DNA of 64,000 nt from contig CANNCO010000002.1 in assembly GCA_947503175.1 (NCBI GenBank), forward strand, positions 558,001-622,000, written 5' to 3'. Source of the DNA: an uncultured Paracoccaceae bacterium. GTDB taxonomy: Bacteria > Pseudomonadota > Alphaproteobacteria > Rhodobacterales > Rhodobacteraceae. The number at the start of each line of letters is the position of its first letter. Positions within the stretch are counted from its first letter, which is position 1. Shown here piece after piece: positions 1 through 8,783 of the stretch. The notes beneath the pieces are model-generated. The model had not been told where the DNA came from. It ran no database searches and was given only the letters and a program-made list of their open reading frames with translations. Position numbers and translations under genes: made by a program.

Positions 1-212
<212 letters not shown>

Positions 213-247
213 GGCAAGGCAGCTCTCTTGCGGGGATGCCGGGAGGC

Positions 248-922
248 TCACGTCGCCAGAAGCTTCAGCCCCTGTGTCACATCCGTCCGGACCGCAAGCC
301 GCAGGCCCGGCTCGTCCCCGGCCCGGAGGGCCGCGATGATCGCGCGGTGTCCGGCCGGGGCCTCGGTGCGTCGCAGACGCCCGTACAGCTTGCGCATCGT
401 CGGCCCGAGTTGCAGCCATACCGTTTCGGCCGTGGCCAGCATCGCCGGGGCCTGCGCGCGCAGGTAAAGCGTGCGGTGAAACTCCAGATTGGTGCGGATG
501 TATCCGACCGCATCGCCTTGGTCGACGGCATCGGATAGCACGCCGTTGATCGACTGCAGCCGTTCGATCAGGGCCAGATGCGCCCGCGGAAGCGCCCGGC
601 TGGCCAGTTCCGTTTCCAGAAGCGCCCGCAGGGCGGCCAGTTCCTCTATCCGGTCGGGTGCTAGGTCAGGCGTCGCAACGCGGCCCGATTGCGACAGGCT
701 GAGCGCCCCTTCGGCAACCAGACGCCGCACCGCTTCACGCGCCGGCGTCATGGAAACCTCGAACTGCGCTCCGATGCCCCGGAGGGTCAGGCTGGCCCCG
801 GGCGCAAGCTCACCATGCATGATCTGGCTGCGCAACGCGCGATAGACCCTTTCATGCGCGGCGGACGGGGCCGCCTGCGATGCGGTGCCGGTCGGCTCGG
901 ACTGGCGGGACTGGATCAGCAT
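248..922 (-). CDS. GntR family transcriptional regulator (FadR/FCD subfamily)
   Basis: This 224-residue protein has an N-terminal winged helix-turn-helix (about residues 24-90) with the GntR pattern VYRALRSQIMHGELAPG and SMTPAREAVRRL. A C-terminal all-helical FCD ligand-binding domain (about 95-220) follows; it usually binds small organic acids through a metal. Length is normal for the family. The gene converges on the lpd fragment and lies downstream of the metallopeptidase gene on the same strand, 31 bases away. The ATG at 922 has only a weak ribosome-binding site, so the exact start is less sure than the family. The effector and target operon are not evident here. Confidence 0.85.
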   Translation of the reverse strand: MLIQSRQSEPTGTASQAAPSAAHERVYRALRSQIMHGELAPGASLTLRGIGAQFEVSMTPAREAVRRLVAEGALSLSQSGRVATPDLAPDRIEELAALRALLETELASRALPRAHLALIERLQSINGVLSDAVDQGDAVGYIRTNLEFHRTLYLRAQAPAMLATAETVWLQLGPTMRKLYGRLRRTEAPAGHRAIIAALRAGDEPGLRLAVRTDVTQGLKLLAT

Positions 923-953
923 GGTTCAGTGTGACCACGCTCCGGACCTGTGG

Positions 954-1652
954 TCAATCGCCCTTTGCAGGGTCGAAACGGACCCGGTGCAGACCTGGCC
1001 CTTCGTTCCTCAACCAATCCCGGTGTCTCTGCCAATCCGGGCAAAGCCCCTCCACCACCCGCCAAAAGGCTGGCGAATGATCCATTTGCACCAGATGCGC
1101 GACCTCATGGGCCGCCACGTAATCCAGGATTCTGGGCGGTGCCATGGCCAGCCGCCAAGAGTACATCAGACGCCCTTCACTGGTACAGGACCCCCAGCGG
1201 GACCGCGTGTCACGCAGGCTGATCGCCCGGTAGCCCACGCCAAGTCTTTCTGCATAAGCATCCGACGCTGCCGACAACCGCTCGCGCGCCAACGTCTTCA
1301 GAAACGCCATTGCAGCCGGACCGGGTCGCGCGGCCGGCACCCAGAGCATTCCATCGTTCAGCTTCGGACCACGGCGGCCCCACAGCGCGACAGTCACATC
1401 GCGCCCCTCGACCGGCAAAACCGCCCCCTCTTTCACCGTCATACTGTCTGGCGCACGGGCCTGCGCCGCGGAAATCCAGTCGGCACGGTCCCGCGCGAAA
1501 TCTAGCGCTTCATCGGCACAGGCGCGGGTGGGCATAGTCAGCGTCACCCGTCCATCCAGCGACGACACGCGCAAGGAAAGCCGCCGTGCCCGCGACGAGC
1601 GGCGCAAGGTAATCTCGATCGGCGGATCGCCGTCCAGATACGCGTCTGTCAT
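954..1652 (-). CDS. YgjP/SprT-like zinc metallopeptidase (M48 family)
   Basis: The 232-residue protein belongs to the YgjP-like (former DUF45) metallohydrolases. It has the zinc-binding HEVAHLVQMDHS motif near residue 180, giving HExxH plus a downstream histidine, and the family signature RWGSCTSEGRLMYSWRL before it. The basic N-terminal part (LRRSSRARRLSLRV) is also typical. It is predicted to be cytoplasmic, with no signal peptide seen. The physiological substrate of this family is poorly known, so only the hydrolase fold and metal site are claimed. It is divergent from the TIGR02300 gene. A GGAAAAG sequence precedes the ATG at 1652. Confidence 0.85.
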   Translation of the reverse strand: MTDAYLDGDPPIEITLRRSSRARRLSLRVSSLDGRVTLTMPTRACADEALDFARDRADWISAAQARAPDSMTVKEGAVLPVEGRDVTVALWGRRGPKLNDGMLWVPAARPGPAAMAFLKTLARERLSAASDAYAERLGVGYRAISLRDTRSRWGSCTSEGRLMYSWRLAMAPPRILDYVAAHEVAHLVQMDHSPAFWRVVEGLCPDWQRHRDWLRNEGPGLHRVRFDPAKGD

Positions 1653-1796
1653 GCCAGCTTTTCCGTCACCGCTCTTGTTCCCTGCCCGTCACAACTCTAC
1701 CTTGCCCGCAGATTACCCGAAAGCCTTTGACAGGCTATTGCCTTTATGGCAGTTGCCACCGGGATTTCGCCAGACATAGCAGACGAAGGAAAGCAC

Positions 1797-2123
1797 ATGC
1801 CCAAAGAAGAATGGGGCACGAAGCGGGTTTGCCCCACCACCGGAAAGCGATTCTACGACCTGAACAAGTCGCCGATCGTCAGCCCCTATACCGGCGAGGT
1901 CGTGAACCTCGACACCGGCAAGGGCAGCCGCATGATGGTGGCCGACAAGGCCGACAAGGATGCCAAGAAAGCAGAAGAGACCGAGGACGAAGAAGTTGTT
2001 GTGCTCGAAGATGACGACGAAGACGTGGATGTCGAAGTCGATGACGATCTTCTGGAAGATGACGACGAGGACGAGGTTTCGCTTGATGAGATCGCCGATG
2101 TCGCCAGCGACGACGAAGACTGA
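1797..2123 (+). CDS. TIGR02300 family (FYDLN acid) protein
   Basis: This 108-residue protein starts MPKEEWGTKR and contains the diagnostic RFYDLNKSPIVSPYTGE segment. An extremely acidic tail follows (from about residue 70), made of Asp/Glu runs broken by Val. This architecture is characteristic of the TIGR02300/FYDLN_acid family, which is widespread in alphaproteobacteria and has no established function. I chose the ATG at 1797 over an upstream in-frame ATG at 1746 because AGGAAAG lies correctly in front of it and family members begin with the MPKxEWGTKR-type sequence. A tRNA-Ala gene follows on the same strand. Confidence 0.9.
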   Translation: MPKEEWGTKRVCPTTGKRFYDLNKSPIVSPYTGEVVNLDTGKGSRMMVADKADKDAKKAEETEDEEVVVLEDDDEDVDVEVDDDLLEDDDEDEVSLDEIADVASDDED

Positions 2124-2200
2124 TCCGTCTGTTTTCACTTGAACTGGCAGGTCTCGTGTCCTAGAGACCTGGCCACGGGCGCGACGGTGCCCACCCGGTC

Positions 2201-2276
<76 letters not shown>

Positions 2277-2565
2277 TCACCCACAGTTTAATGCGATAGC
2301 TGGATACCAGAGTGGTGTTACGCATGACTGTGACCTACCCGCATATCTCAATGCGTCACGCCAGAGCATATACTACTTCCGGTGGCCACTTCCGTTACGG
2401 CGGTTTCCAAGCAACAGGCAACGAGTCTTGATATGACATTTCGTTTCCTCCTTGGGTTCGCCATACCAAGAGCCCTAGCAGTCGCGCTGCAGGTGCATTG
2501 AAGGGCGTCAGCTGACTTTGTCCCCGATGGCGGTTCGCCCGTGTGGCATGAACAGCGGTACCGTA
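2277..2565. other. Intergenic gap between tRNA-Ala and dhaM, no gene recognised
   Basis: This 289-base stretch has lower GC than its surroundings. It contains only short overlapping reading frames without recognisable domains or ribosome-binding sites. No terminator with a T-run and no direct repeat of the tRNA end was seen. Confidence 0.5.
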
Positions 2566-5094
2566 TCAATCACGTCCGATGCGGTCGCTTTCCCCCGATT
2601 CATGTCCAACAAAGCCACTGTCCTCGACAGAATGCCCGTCAAGAAATGATTGGATGGCATCACGCACGGCGCCAGCCGATGGTAGGCGTAGCACGTCATC
2701 GGCAAGCGCTCGGCAATCGGCTAGGGACAGATCGCGATAGATCAGCTTGAACTCCGGAATATCGCGAGGGTTCATGCTGAACTCGTCCAGACCGAGACCG
2801 GTCAGAACCGGAGCTGCAAGCGGGTTGCCAGCCATCGCTCCACACATGCCCGTCCAGATGCCAGAGTCGCGCCCGGCCCGGATCGTCCGGTCGATCAGGC
2901 GCAGAACGGCCGGATGAAATGGGTCAAAGAGGTTCTGGACTTTCGGATTGGCCCGGTCAGCCGCCAAAACGTACTGCGTCAGGTCGTTCGTACCGATGCT
3001 GAAGAAGTCCACTTCAGGCGCCAGAACGTCAGCAGTCAAGGCGGCGGCGGGTACTTCCACCATGATCCCGACTTCGACGTTCTTGTCGAAGGCCGCTCCT
3101 TCGCGATCGAGGCGCTCCTTAATCCGGTCGAGCCGATGCCGGGCTGCGCGGAACTCATCTAATGAACTGACGAGCGGGAACATGATCCGCACGGGACCAT
3201 GGGCGCTGGCCCGCAGAAGGGCCGAGAGCTGCGTGTCGAGTAATTCCGGTACATCAAGGCTATAGCGCAAACCGCGCCACCCGAGGTTCGGGTTGGCCTC
3301 TGGCGGCCGGTCCATGTATGCGACCTGCTTGTCGCCGCCGATATCCATAGTTCGCGCGGTGAGCGGAAGGCCGCCAAGGCCCTGCACGATCCTCCGGTAG
3401 AGCGCATATTGCTCTTCCTCGTCCGGGGCCGCCGAACGGCGCATGAACAGGAACTCGGTGCGAAACAGCCCGATCTCATCCGCACCGCTTGATGCGATCG
3501 CCCCCAACTCGTCGGGTGACGCCATGTTCGCGGCGACCCGGACAGCGTGGCCATCGGCAGTTACGGCAGACAGCTTCTTGACGGCTTCGGCTGCCGCGAG
3601 GCGCCGCTCCCAAGCGAACTGCGCGGTCTCCATCTGCACGATAGCTTCGCGTTCGGGAGCGACCGTGACGATGCCATTGGTCCCGTCCACCATCACCTCG
3701 GCGTTCTCGGCCACCGCCGCCAGATCACGACCGACCGCGAATACGACCGGGATTTTCAGGGAGCTCGCGAGGATTCCGGCATGGGACGTCTTGCCACCAA
3801 AGACCGTGCAAAGGCCAACCACATTATCAGCATTTAGGGTTAGCACATCTGACGGCCGCAAATCGTCGAACGCCAGAACGACTTCCCCCTGCCCGGCATG
3901 GGTTTCCGACGGCGTTCCGGTGAGGAGGTGGAGGACGCGCAGGCCCACATCGATCACGTCTTCTCCACGTGCGCGCAGGAGCGGATCGCTCAACGCAGCA
4001 TAGGTCTGGGAAGTCTCTGCCACAACGTCGCGCCAGACCGCCTCGGCGCAAATCCTGCGGGCACGGACGGATTTCAGGACCCGCTCGTACATTTCCGGAT
4101 CCCGCAAGACTTCGACATGGGCTTCGAAGATTTTGCGGTCGTAGCTGCTGAAACGGTTATCCTCCGCCTCAAGCAGTTGCCTGAGTTCCGTCTCTGCGTC
4201 TGCAAGCGCCGCCTCGAACCGCGCGATCTCGGCTTCCGGATCGGCAGTCTGTCGCGCCGCGATCTCCGGCAAGGCGCGGGAGATGTGGCGGATCGATCCA
4301 AGCGCATAGCCTTTCGAAATCGGGATACCCTTGAGGATGCCACTAGTGATTGTCCTGTCTTGCGGCACCGATGCCGAGGTTCTTGGCATCGGTGCCAGCT
4401 CGTCTTCGCCGAAATTCGTCGCGATCAACTCCTCGACGGCAGCAAACACCGCCGAAGCTTCAGGCGGCGGTGCGACCATGCGGATTGTGTCATGGGCGGA
4501 CACCTCGGACAGCATCACGCCATTGATGCTCTTGGCATTCGCGGCCGGCTTACCCTTGGTGACATTGACAAGGCGGATATCGCCTGCGAACGCATTCATC
4601 GCCTGAACGAACTTCGCTGCTGGCCGGGCATGGAGACCGAGGCGATTCCGGATCGTGAACTCCCGGGCCAAACCCTCGGGTTCCTTGGAACCGGCGGCTT
4701 CGCCGACCACTTGCGCCGCCGCCTTTGCCTCGCGCAAGACCGTCTGCAAGTCGCTACCAGCGGCAATCTGGACCGCCGCCGCCAGAACCCCCTCAACCAG
4801 TGGGGCGTCACAGAAATGCGTCCTCGCACGCTCATCGGGCTCAAGCAAATCGATAGCCATTTCGGCATTGAGCCGTGCAGAGCCGATGTCGGCGAAGATC
4901 AGAACGGCAGTTCCATTCCCGATCTCGCGGATCGCTTCGAGAACGCGGACGGCATCCGTCCCAAGCGGCTCTTCGAGATCATCTATGCCCCCGGCTGAGG
5001 CGATCGGCACCGGTGCCTGGCTCATCGCATCCGCCAGTTCCTTCAGACCATCCGACAGTTTGCGGCTATGTGAGACAATAACAATGCCGATCAT
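2566..5094 (-). CDS. dhaM: PEP-dependent dihydroxyacetone kinase phosphotransferase subunit DhaM, fused to HPr and Enzyme I
   Basis: This 842-residue protein carries a complete phosphorelay. The N-terminal EIIA-Man-like DhaM domain (about 1-130) has its phospho-acceptor at His9 in IVSHSRK. An HPr domain (about 145-230) has LGLHARPAA with His155. An Enzyme I domain (about 265-830) has GGKTSHAG for the phospho-histidine and GMCGAMAGNP plus SIGTNDLTQY in the PEP-binding barrel. It takes phosphate from PEP and passes it to ADP held on DhaL, so that DhaK can phosphorylate dihydroxyacetone in the cytoplasm. Its ATG overlaps the dhaL stop by one base (TGATG). The Enzyme I domain should make the system independent of the general PTS. 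Confidence 0.95.
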   Translation of the reverse strand: MIGIVIVSHSRKLSDGLKELADAMSQAPVPIASAGGIDDLEEPLGTDAVRVLEAIREIGNGTAVLIFADIGSARLNAEMAIDLLEPDERARTHFCDAPLVEGVLAAAVQIAAGSDLQTVLREAKAAAQVVGEAAGSKEPEGLAREFTIRNRLGLHARPAAKFVQAMNAFAGDIRLVNVTKGKPAANAKSINGVMLSEVSAHDTIRMVAPPPEASAVFAAVEELIATNFGEDELAPMPRTSASVPQDRTITSGILKGIPISKGYALGSIRHISRALPEIAARQTADPEAEIARFEAALADAETELRQLLEAEDNRFSSYDRKIFEAHVEVLRDPEMYERVLKSVRARRICAEAVWRDVVAETSQTYAALSDPLLRARGEDVIDVGLRVLHLLTGTPSETHAGQGEVVLAFDDLRPSDVLTLNADNVVGLCTVFGGKTSHAGILASSLKIPVVFAVGRDLAAVAENAEVMVDGTNGIVTVAPEREAIVQMETAQFAWERRLAAAEAVKKLSAVTADGHAVRVAANMASPDELGAIASSGADEIGLFRTEFLFMRRSAAPDEEEQYALYRRIVQGLGGLPLTARTMDIGGDKQVAYMDRPPEANPNLGWRGLRYSLDVPELLDTQLSALLRASAHGPVRIMFPLVSSLDEFRAARHRLDRIKERLDREGAAFDKNVEVGIMVEVPAAALTADVLAPEVDFFSIGTNDLTQYVLAADRANPKVQNLFDPFHPAVLRLIDRTIRAGRDSGIWTGMCGAMAGNPLAAPVLTGLGLDEFSMNPRDIPEFKLIYRDLSLADCRALADDVLRLPSAGAVRDAIQSFLDGHSVEDSGFVGHESGESDRIGRD

Positions 5095-5753
5095 CAGGGG
5101 GCCTCGGCGACAACGTCAGCCAATGCCTGCAAAATGAGATAGCTCGACGTTGCACCAGGATCCTGGTGGCCGATGCTGCGCTCGCCCAGATAGCTTGCGC
5201 GCCCCCTTTGGGCGCGCATCGGGATCGTGGCCTTCATCCCGGCCTCCGCCGCATCGACCGCTGCCCGTAACGCCGCTGCGAGATCATCACCATCTCCGTT
5301 CGCCTGACGGAACGCTTCGGCCGCAGGGATCAAGGTATCAAGCATCGTCTTCATGCCTGCGTCGGACCTGCCCCGCATCTTTACACCGGCTACAGCATCG
5401 TCAAAGAACTGAGCAAGGGCGGCGCCATCCATTTCCCTCACCCCTGTCAGCGGCTTGCTCGCCTGAAGAAAGAGGGTCCCATAGAGCGGCCCGGCCGCGC
5501 CGCCGACCTTCGAAATGAGCGCCATCGCGACGGCCTTCAGCAATTCGCCGATGTCATCACTCTCCGGCAACTTCTCCAGCACCGCCTTGTAGCCACGGTC
5601 CATGTTATTGCCGTGATCGGCATCGCCGATTGGCGAGTCGAGATCGGTGAGATAGGCGCGGTTTTCCGCGAGAACTTTGGCCGATTTCTCAACCCAACGA
5701 CGCACAGCAGAGCCGGTCAGCACGGCAGGAGCACCGCCCATTGCCCGGTCCAT
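5094..5753 (-). CDS. dhaL: Dihydroxyacetone kinase subunit DhaL
   Basis: The 219-residue protein is the ADP/ATP-carrying subunit of PTS-dependent dihydroxyacetone kinase. The diagnostic SPIGDADHGNNMDRGY motif near residues 40-55 supplies the aspartates that bind two magnesium ions and the nucleotide. GGAAGPLYGTLF and GRASYLGERSIGHQDPGA are also family hallmarks. DhaL keeps its nucleotide bound, is recharged by DhaM and donates phosphate to DHA on DhaK. It lies between dhaK (2 bases away) and dhaM (1-base overlap), so it is clearly co-translated with them. The length matches the family. Confidence 0.95.
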   Translation of the reverse strand: MDRAMGGAPAVLTGSAVRRWVEKSAKVLAENRAYLTDLDSPIGDADHGNNMDRGYKAVLEKLPESDDIGELLKAVAMALISKVGGAAGPLYGTLFLQASKPLTGVREMDGAALAQFFDDAVAGVKMRGRSDAGMKTMLDTLIPAAEAFRQANGDGDDLAAALRAAVDAAEAGMKATIPMRAQRGRASYLGERSIGHQDPGATSSYLILQALADVVAEAP

Positions 5754-5755
5754 TC

Positions 5756-6823
5756 TCAGATTCCCCAGCGAAGTGCCGGGGTGTTCACGGGAGCATCATA
5801 GAGCCGCAGGATCTCGTCGTCAGCCTTGACGAGCGTGATCGAAACACCTGCCATCTCCAGTGACGTGATGTAGTTGCCAACGAGGTTTCGAACGATCTTC
5901 ACGCCGTGGCGGCCTGCGACCTCGGCCAACTTGTGATATACTGTGTAGAGTTCGGAGACAGGCGTGCCACCCATGCCGTTGACGATTGCGATCGCCTCGT
6001 CCCCATCCTCGAATGTGATGTCGATCGTCTCGACATCCACCCACTCGCCCTTCTCCGCGTTCCACTCGCTGAGATTGCGGGTATAGGCTTCATCCTCGAG
6101 GATGTGGTTAGCAAGTATCTCGGTTATCTCGTCGGCACTCTTGATCGCGGTACGTTCGATCCCCGGCTCACCGTGGATGCCGATGCCGATCTCCATTTCC
6201 TGCTCACCCAGATCGAAGGTGGGCGACCCTTTCTGCGGCGTCGTGCAAGAGGTCAGCGCCATGCCCATGCTCTTGCCGTACAGGTTCACTTTCTTGCAAA
6301 GGGCGGCGATCCGGTCGAGGTCCCAACCTTCTTGCGAGGCGGCTCCGCAGACCTTTTCGGCGATCACCGTGGTGCCAAGACCGCGGCGGCCCGCGGTATA
6401 GAGCGAGTCTTTCAACGCCACATCGTCGTCGATGATTACGTTGCGCACGTCGATCCCGTCATCGCGCAGCATGTCTGCCGCCATCTGGAAGTTCAGCACA
6501 TCGCCGGTGTAGTTCTTCACAATCTGCAGCACACCCTGGTCGCCAGCCACCGCCTTGCAGGCGGCGAACATCTGATCCGGCGTAGGTGAGGTGAAGACCT
6601 GCCCCGGGCACGCCGCATCGAGCATGCCCATGCCCACATAACCGCCATGCAGCGGTTCATGCCCCGACCCGCCGCCCGAGACTATGGCCACGCGATCCTT
6701 GGCTCCCCCAACCACATTGACGAAGTTGGGATCGAACTGAACCTCGATGTCCGAATGCGCGATACCGAACCCCTGAAGCTGTTCAACAGTGACGTCTTCC
6801 GCATTGTTAATGAGCTTTTTCAT
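5756..6823 (-). CDS. dhaK: Dihydroxyacetone kinase subunit DhaK
   Basis: This 355-residue cytoplasmic subunit binds dihydroxyacetone covalently. Visible signatures are MKKLINNAEDV at the N-terminus, the substrate loop GGGSGHEPLHGGYVG near residues 50-65, and GIGIHGEPG, whose histidine forms the hemiaminal with DHA. The product is dihydroxyacetone phosphate, which enters glycolysis or gluconeogenesis. I chose the ATG at 6823 rather than an in-frame start five codons upstream because it overlaps the stop of glpF as TGATG, the arrangement seen again at dhaL/dhaM. The operon order glpF-dhaK-dhaL-dhaM points to glycerol or DHA use. Confidence 0.95.
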   Translation of the reverse strand: MKKLINNAEDVTVEQLQGFGIAHSDIEVQFDPNFVNVVGGAKDRVAIVSGGGSGHEPLHGGYVGMGMLDAACPGQVFTSPTPDQMFAACKAVAGDQGVLQIVKNYTGDVLNFQMAADMLRDDGIDVRNVIIDDDVALKDSLYTAGRRGLGTTVIAEKVCGAASQEGWDLDRIAALCKKVNLYGKSMGMALTSCTTPQKGSPTFDLGEQEMEIGIGIHGEPGIERTAIKSADEITEILANHILEDEAYTRNLSEWNAEKGEWVDVETIDITFEDGDEAIAIVNGMGGTPVSELYTVYHKLAEVAGRHGVKIVRNLVGNYITSLEMAGVSITLVKADDEILRLYDAPVNTPALRWGI

Positions 6824-7665
6824 CACTTCTTCTCCCATTCCGGCGTTTCAGTGTCATAGGTCTGGAACACGCCCCGGTAGTAGAGGCGGTAGAAAGCCCC
6901 GGCGACGAGACCCCCCAGGATCGTAGAGACGGTGGGAATCCACCAACCGCCGCGCGGCCCCGGAAAGGCCATCTCGCCCCAGCCGAAGACGTAGGACATG
7001 ATCCGCGGACCAAGGTCACGCGCCGGGTTCATCGCGGTCATGGAAATCGGCGCCTCGAAAGCGACAAGCGCGGCAACCAGCAGGCCGATGAAAAACGGCG
7101 CCAGATTGGCCGAGGGTGCCGAGGTGTTGTGCTGATCCGTCAGATAGAGAACGCCGAAGACCAAAATCGCTGTGGTAAAGGCCTCGGACAGAAACCATTT
7201 CGTCAACGAGACCTTTTCGAACGCCGCCGCATCGGTTCCATTGAAGGCCGGGTTTGGCGCATAGGTTCCGAAGCCCATGGCACTCAACTGACTGCCGGGC
7301 TCACCGCGCACAAGCTCTGCTCCAGCCTCGAACCCCGCGACGATCTCGGAGTAAAACCCGTAGATCGCAGCAGAGGCAAGCATGGCGCCGATGAGTTGGG
7401 CGATGATGTAAGGGACAACCTTCGCCCAGGGAAACCCGGTGAACACCGCAAGCGTCAGGGTTACCGCCGGATTGATATGGCCGCCCGACACCTTGCCAGA
7501 CACATAGACACCGAAGGTGACGCCAAATGCGAACATCAGCGACACCGCCCAAAGGTCCAGGCCACCTGTCCAGACGGACACCGCGACGGACCCCACGCCA
7601 AAAAGAACCAGAATGAATGTGCCGATCGCTTCCGCGACCATTTCCGGGACAATACCTCGTTTCAT
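6823..7665 (-). CDS. glpF: Glycerol facilitator / aquaporin (GlpF family)
   Basis: This 280-residue MIP-family channel has about six membrane segments and both half-helix motifs: HINPAVTL near residue 75 and MNPARDLGPR in the second half. The aspartate after the second NPAR is the usual mark of glycerol-conducting members rather than pure water channels. The start at 7665 is preceded by a very good GGAGGAGG site; the longer upstream frame has no such site and no homology. It is first in the operon with dhaKLM and would admit glycerol or dihydroxyacetone to the kinase. A perfect FNR-type box lies 153 bases upstream. Confidence 0.93.
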   Translation of the reverse strand: MKRGIVPEMVAEAIGTFILVLFGVGSVAVSVWTGGLDLWAVSLMFAFGVTFGVYVSGKVSGGHINPAVTLTLAVFTGFPWAKVVPYIIAQLIGAMLASAAIYGFYSEIVAGFEAGAELVRGEPGSQLSAMGFGTYAPNPAFNGTDAAAFEKVSLTKWFLSEAFTTAILVFGVLYLTDQHNTSAPSANLAPFFIGLLVAALVAFEAPISMTAMNPARDLGPRIMSYVFGWGEMAFPGPRGGWWIPTVSTILGGLVAGAFYRLYYRGVFQTYDTETPEWEKK

Positions 7666-8039
7666 TTCGAGCCTCCTCCATGCATCTTGGAATGAGCCAG
7701 CGAGAAAACCATGACCAAAGAAACGTCGATAACCCAAAGGCGCAGGAACTCTCAAAACAAGGCCTGACTCCGAAATCACAGGAACTCTATGCCGGGACTG
7801 GAGCCAGAGTGTTGACGCCAATCAATCGCAGATGCGGGTTTCTCTCGGACATACCTGCGCATTTCCAATGCGGCGATCGGTAGTCGTCGAAAAGTCATGC
7901 TGGTTCACCACTCGCACGAGGACCATTCTGGGTGGTGTGAGAATGCCGGGGCCTTACTCTTTGGCTGTGAAACACAGCATGGTTCTTGCTGCGATTTCTC
8001 TAGCAGCTTGCCTTCTCCGGCGCGCCACAGGCGTCCCGC
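7666..8039. other. Intergenic region upstream of glpF-dhaKLM, regulatory
   Basis: No convincing gene was seen in these 374 bases. The gap separates the glpF start from the end of the USP-like gene, both on minus, and holds the FNR-type palindrome at 7812-7825. The small reading frames here lack ribosome-binding sites and domains. Confidence 0.5.
7812..7825. promoter_or_regulatory. FNR/DNR-type binding site upstream of glpF-dhaKLM
   Basis: TTGACGCCAATCAA is a perfect TTGAY-N4-RTCAA palindrome, the recognition sequence of FNR/FnrL/DNR regulators. Its centre is 153 bases before the glpF ATG. Activation from -41.5 would put the transcript start near 7777 and give a leader of about 110 bases. The regulator gene is not in the window. 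Confidence 0.6.
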
Positions 8040-8783
8040 TCAGCCAACATCCCCGCCTGCGGTCGGTGGCGGATGCTCTGATTGCTTCGGACGGGTTTCC
8101 AGCTTGGAAACACGCAGCACCACGACGGGGCATCGTGCCCTTTCCAGAAGCAGGCTGAGTTCCTGAAGCGTAAGTACAGGCTTTTTCCCCGCATCGATGA
8201 CGACGGCCGACGCGTTCAGTCGATCGATACGGGAAAAGACCCGGTTCTTGGGATCGGCCGCGCCTGTCCGCGCATCCAGCGCAATTGCGCTTGTCTTCAA
8301 GGCATCGGCCAGCAGCGCCGCTACGGACCTGGCATCGCTCGCGTAGTCTGGGCTGGCGTCGAGATAGACAACAGGCCCGACACGGCGATGCAGGGTCCGA
8401 TGCCCGAGGAGCAGAACGTCCCATGCGTCGACGGCTTGCGCAATGGACCGCATCAAATCACCGGTCTTGGCTTCAAAACTGCAGCCCAAAGCACAGGCAT
8501 GCGCAATTTCGTTGAGACGCCCGCGAAACGCCCGCGCCTCGCTTTCGATCAAGCTGCGCATCTGATCCTGGGAGGGGGCCAGCAGCATCATTCCGGTCTC
8601 TGTCACGATCCGCTGCCCGGGCCATCGGGGCGCACCCTCTAAAGCGGCATCGAGCACCAGCAATCCACCCAAATCGACCGACCTGCCGGTCGCAAGGATG
8701 GTGACCAGACGCAAGGCCGCTTCGGCATCGGCGTAACTCTCCGCGCCAACCAGCATGCGCCCGATCTTCGGGTGGGTCTCCAT
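8040..8783 (-). CDS. Universal stress protein-like protein
   Basis: This 247-residue protein resembles a universal stress protein. It has alternating beta/alpha segments such as MLVGAESYADAEAALRLVTILA at the start and SAVVIDAGKKPV...ARCPVVVLRV at the end; the last element is the usual USP closing strand. No clear Gly-rich ATP loop was found, so it may be a non-nucleotide-binding member. Its ATG overlaps the stop of the Lon-like protease gene by one base (TAATG), which links the two in translation. Neighbouring genes are chaperonin, protease and hibernation factor, consistent with a stress role. The function is assigned by weak similarity and context. Confidence 0.6.
   Translation of the reverse strand: METHPKIGRMLVGAESYADAEAALRLVTILATGRSVDLGGLLVLDAALEGAPRWPGQRIVTETGMMLLAPSQDQMRSLIESEARAFRGRLNEIAHACALGCSFEAKTGDLMRSIAQAVDAWDVLLLGHRTLHRRVGPVVYLDASPDYASDARSVAALLADALKTSAIALDARTGAADPKNRVFSRIDRLNASAVVIDAGKKPVLTLQELSLLLERARCPVVVLRVSKLETRPKQSEHPPPTAGGDVG

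Noticed and set aside
2148-2171. CAGGTCTC/GAGACCTG stem-loop before the tRNA as a terminator
   Set aside because: Only an 8-base stem and no T-run; it may be incidental or part of tRNA precursor processing.
3898-4998. Open frame of 366 codons on plus, antisense to dhaM
   Set aside because: It is the mirror of a well-supported dhaM reading frame in high-GC DNA, with no domain and no ribosome-binding site.
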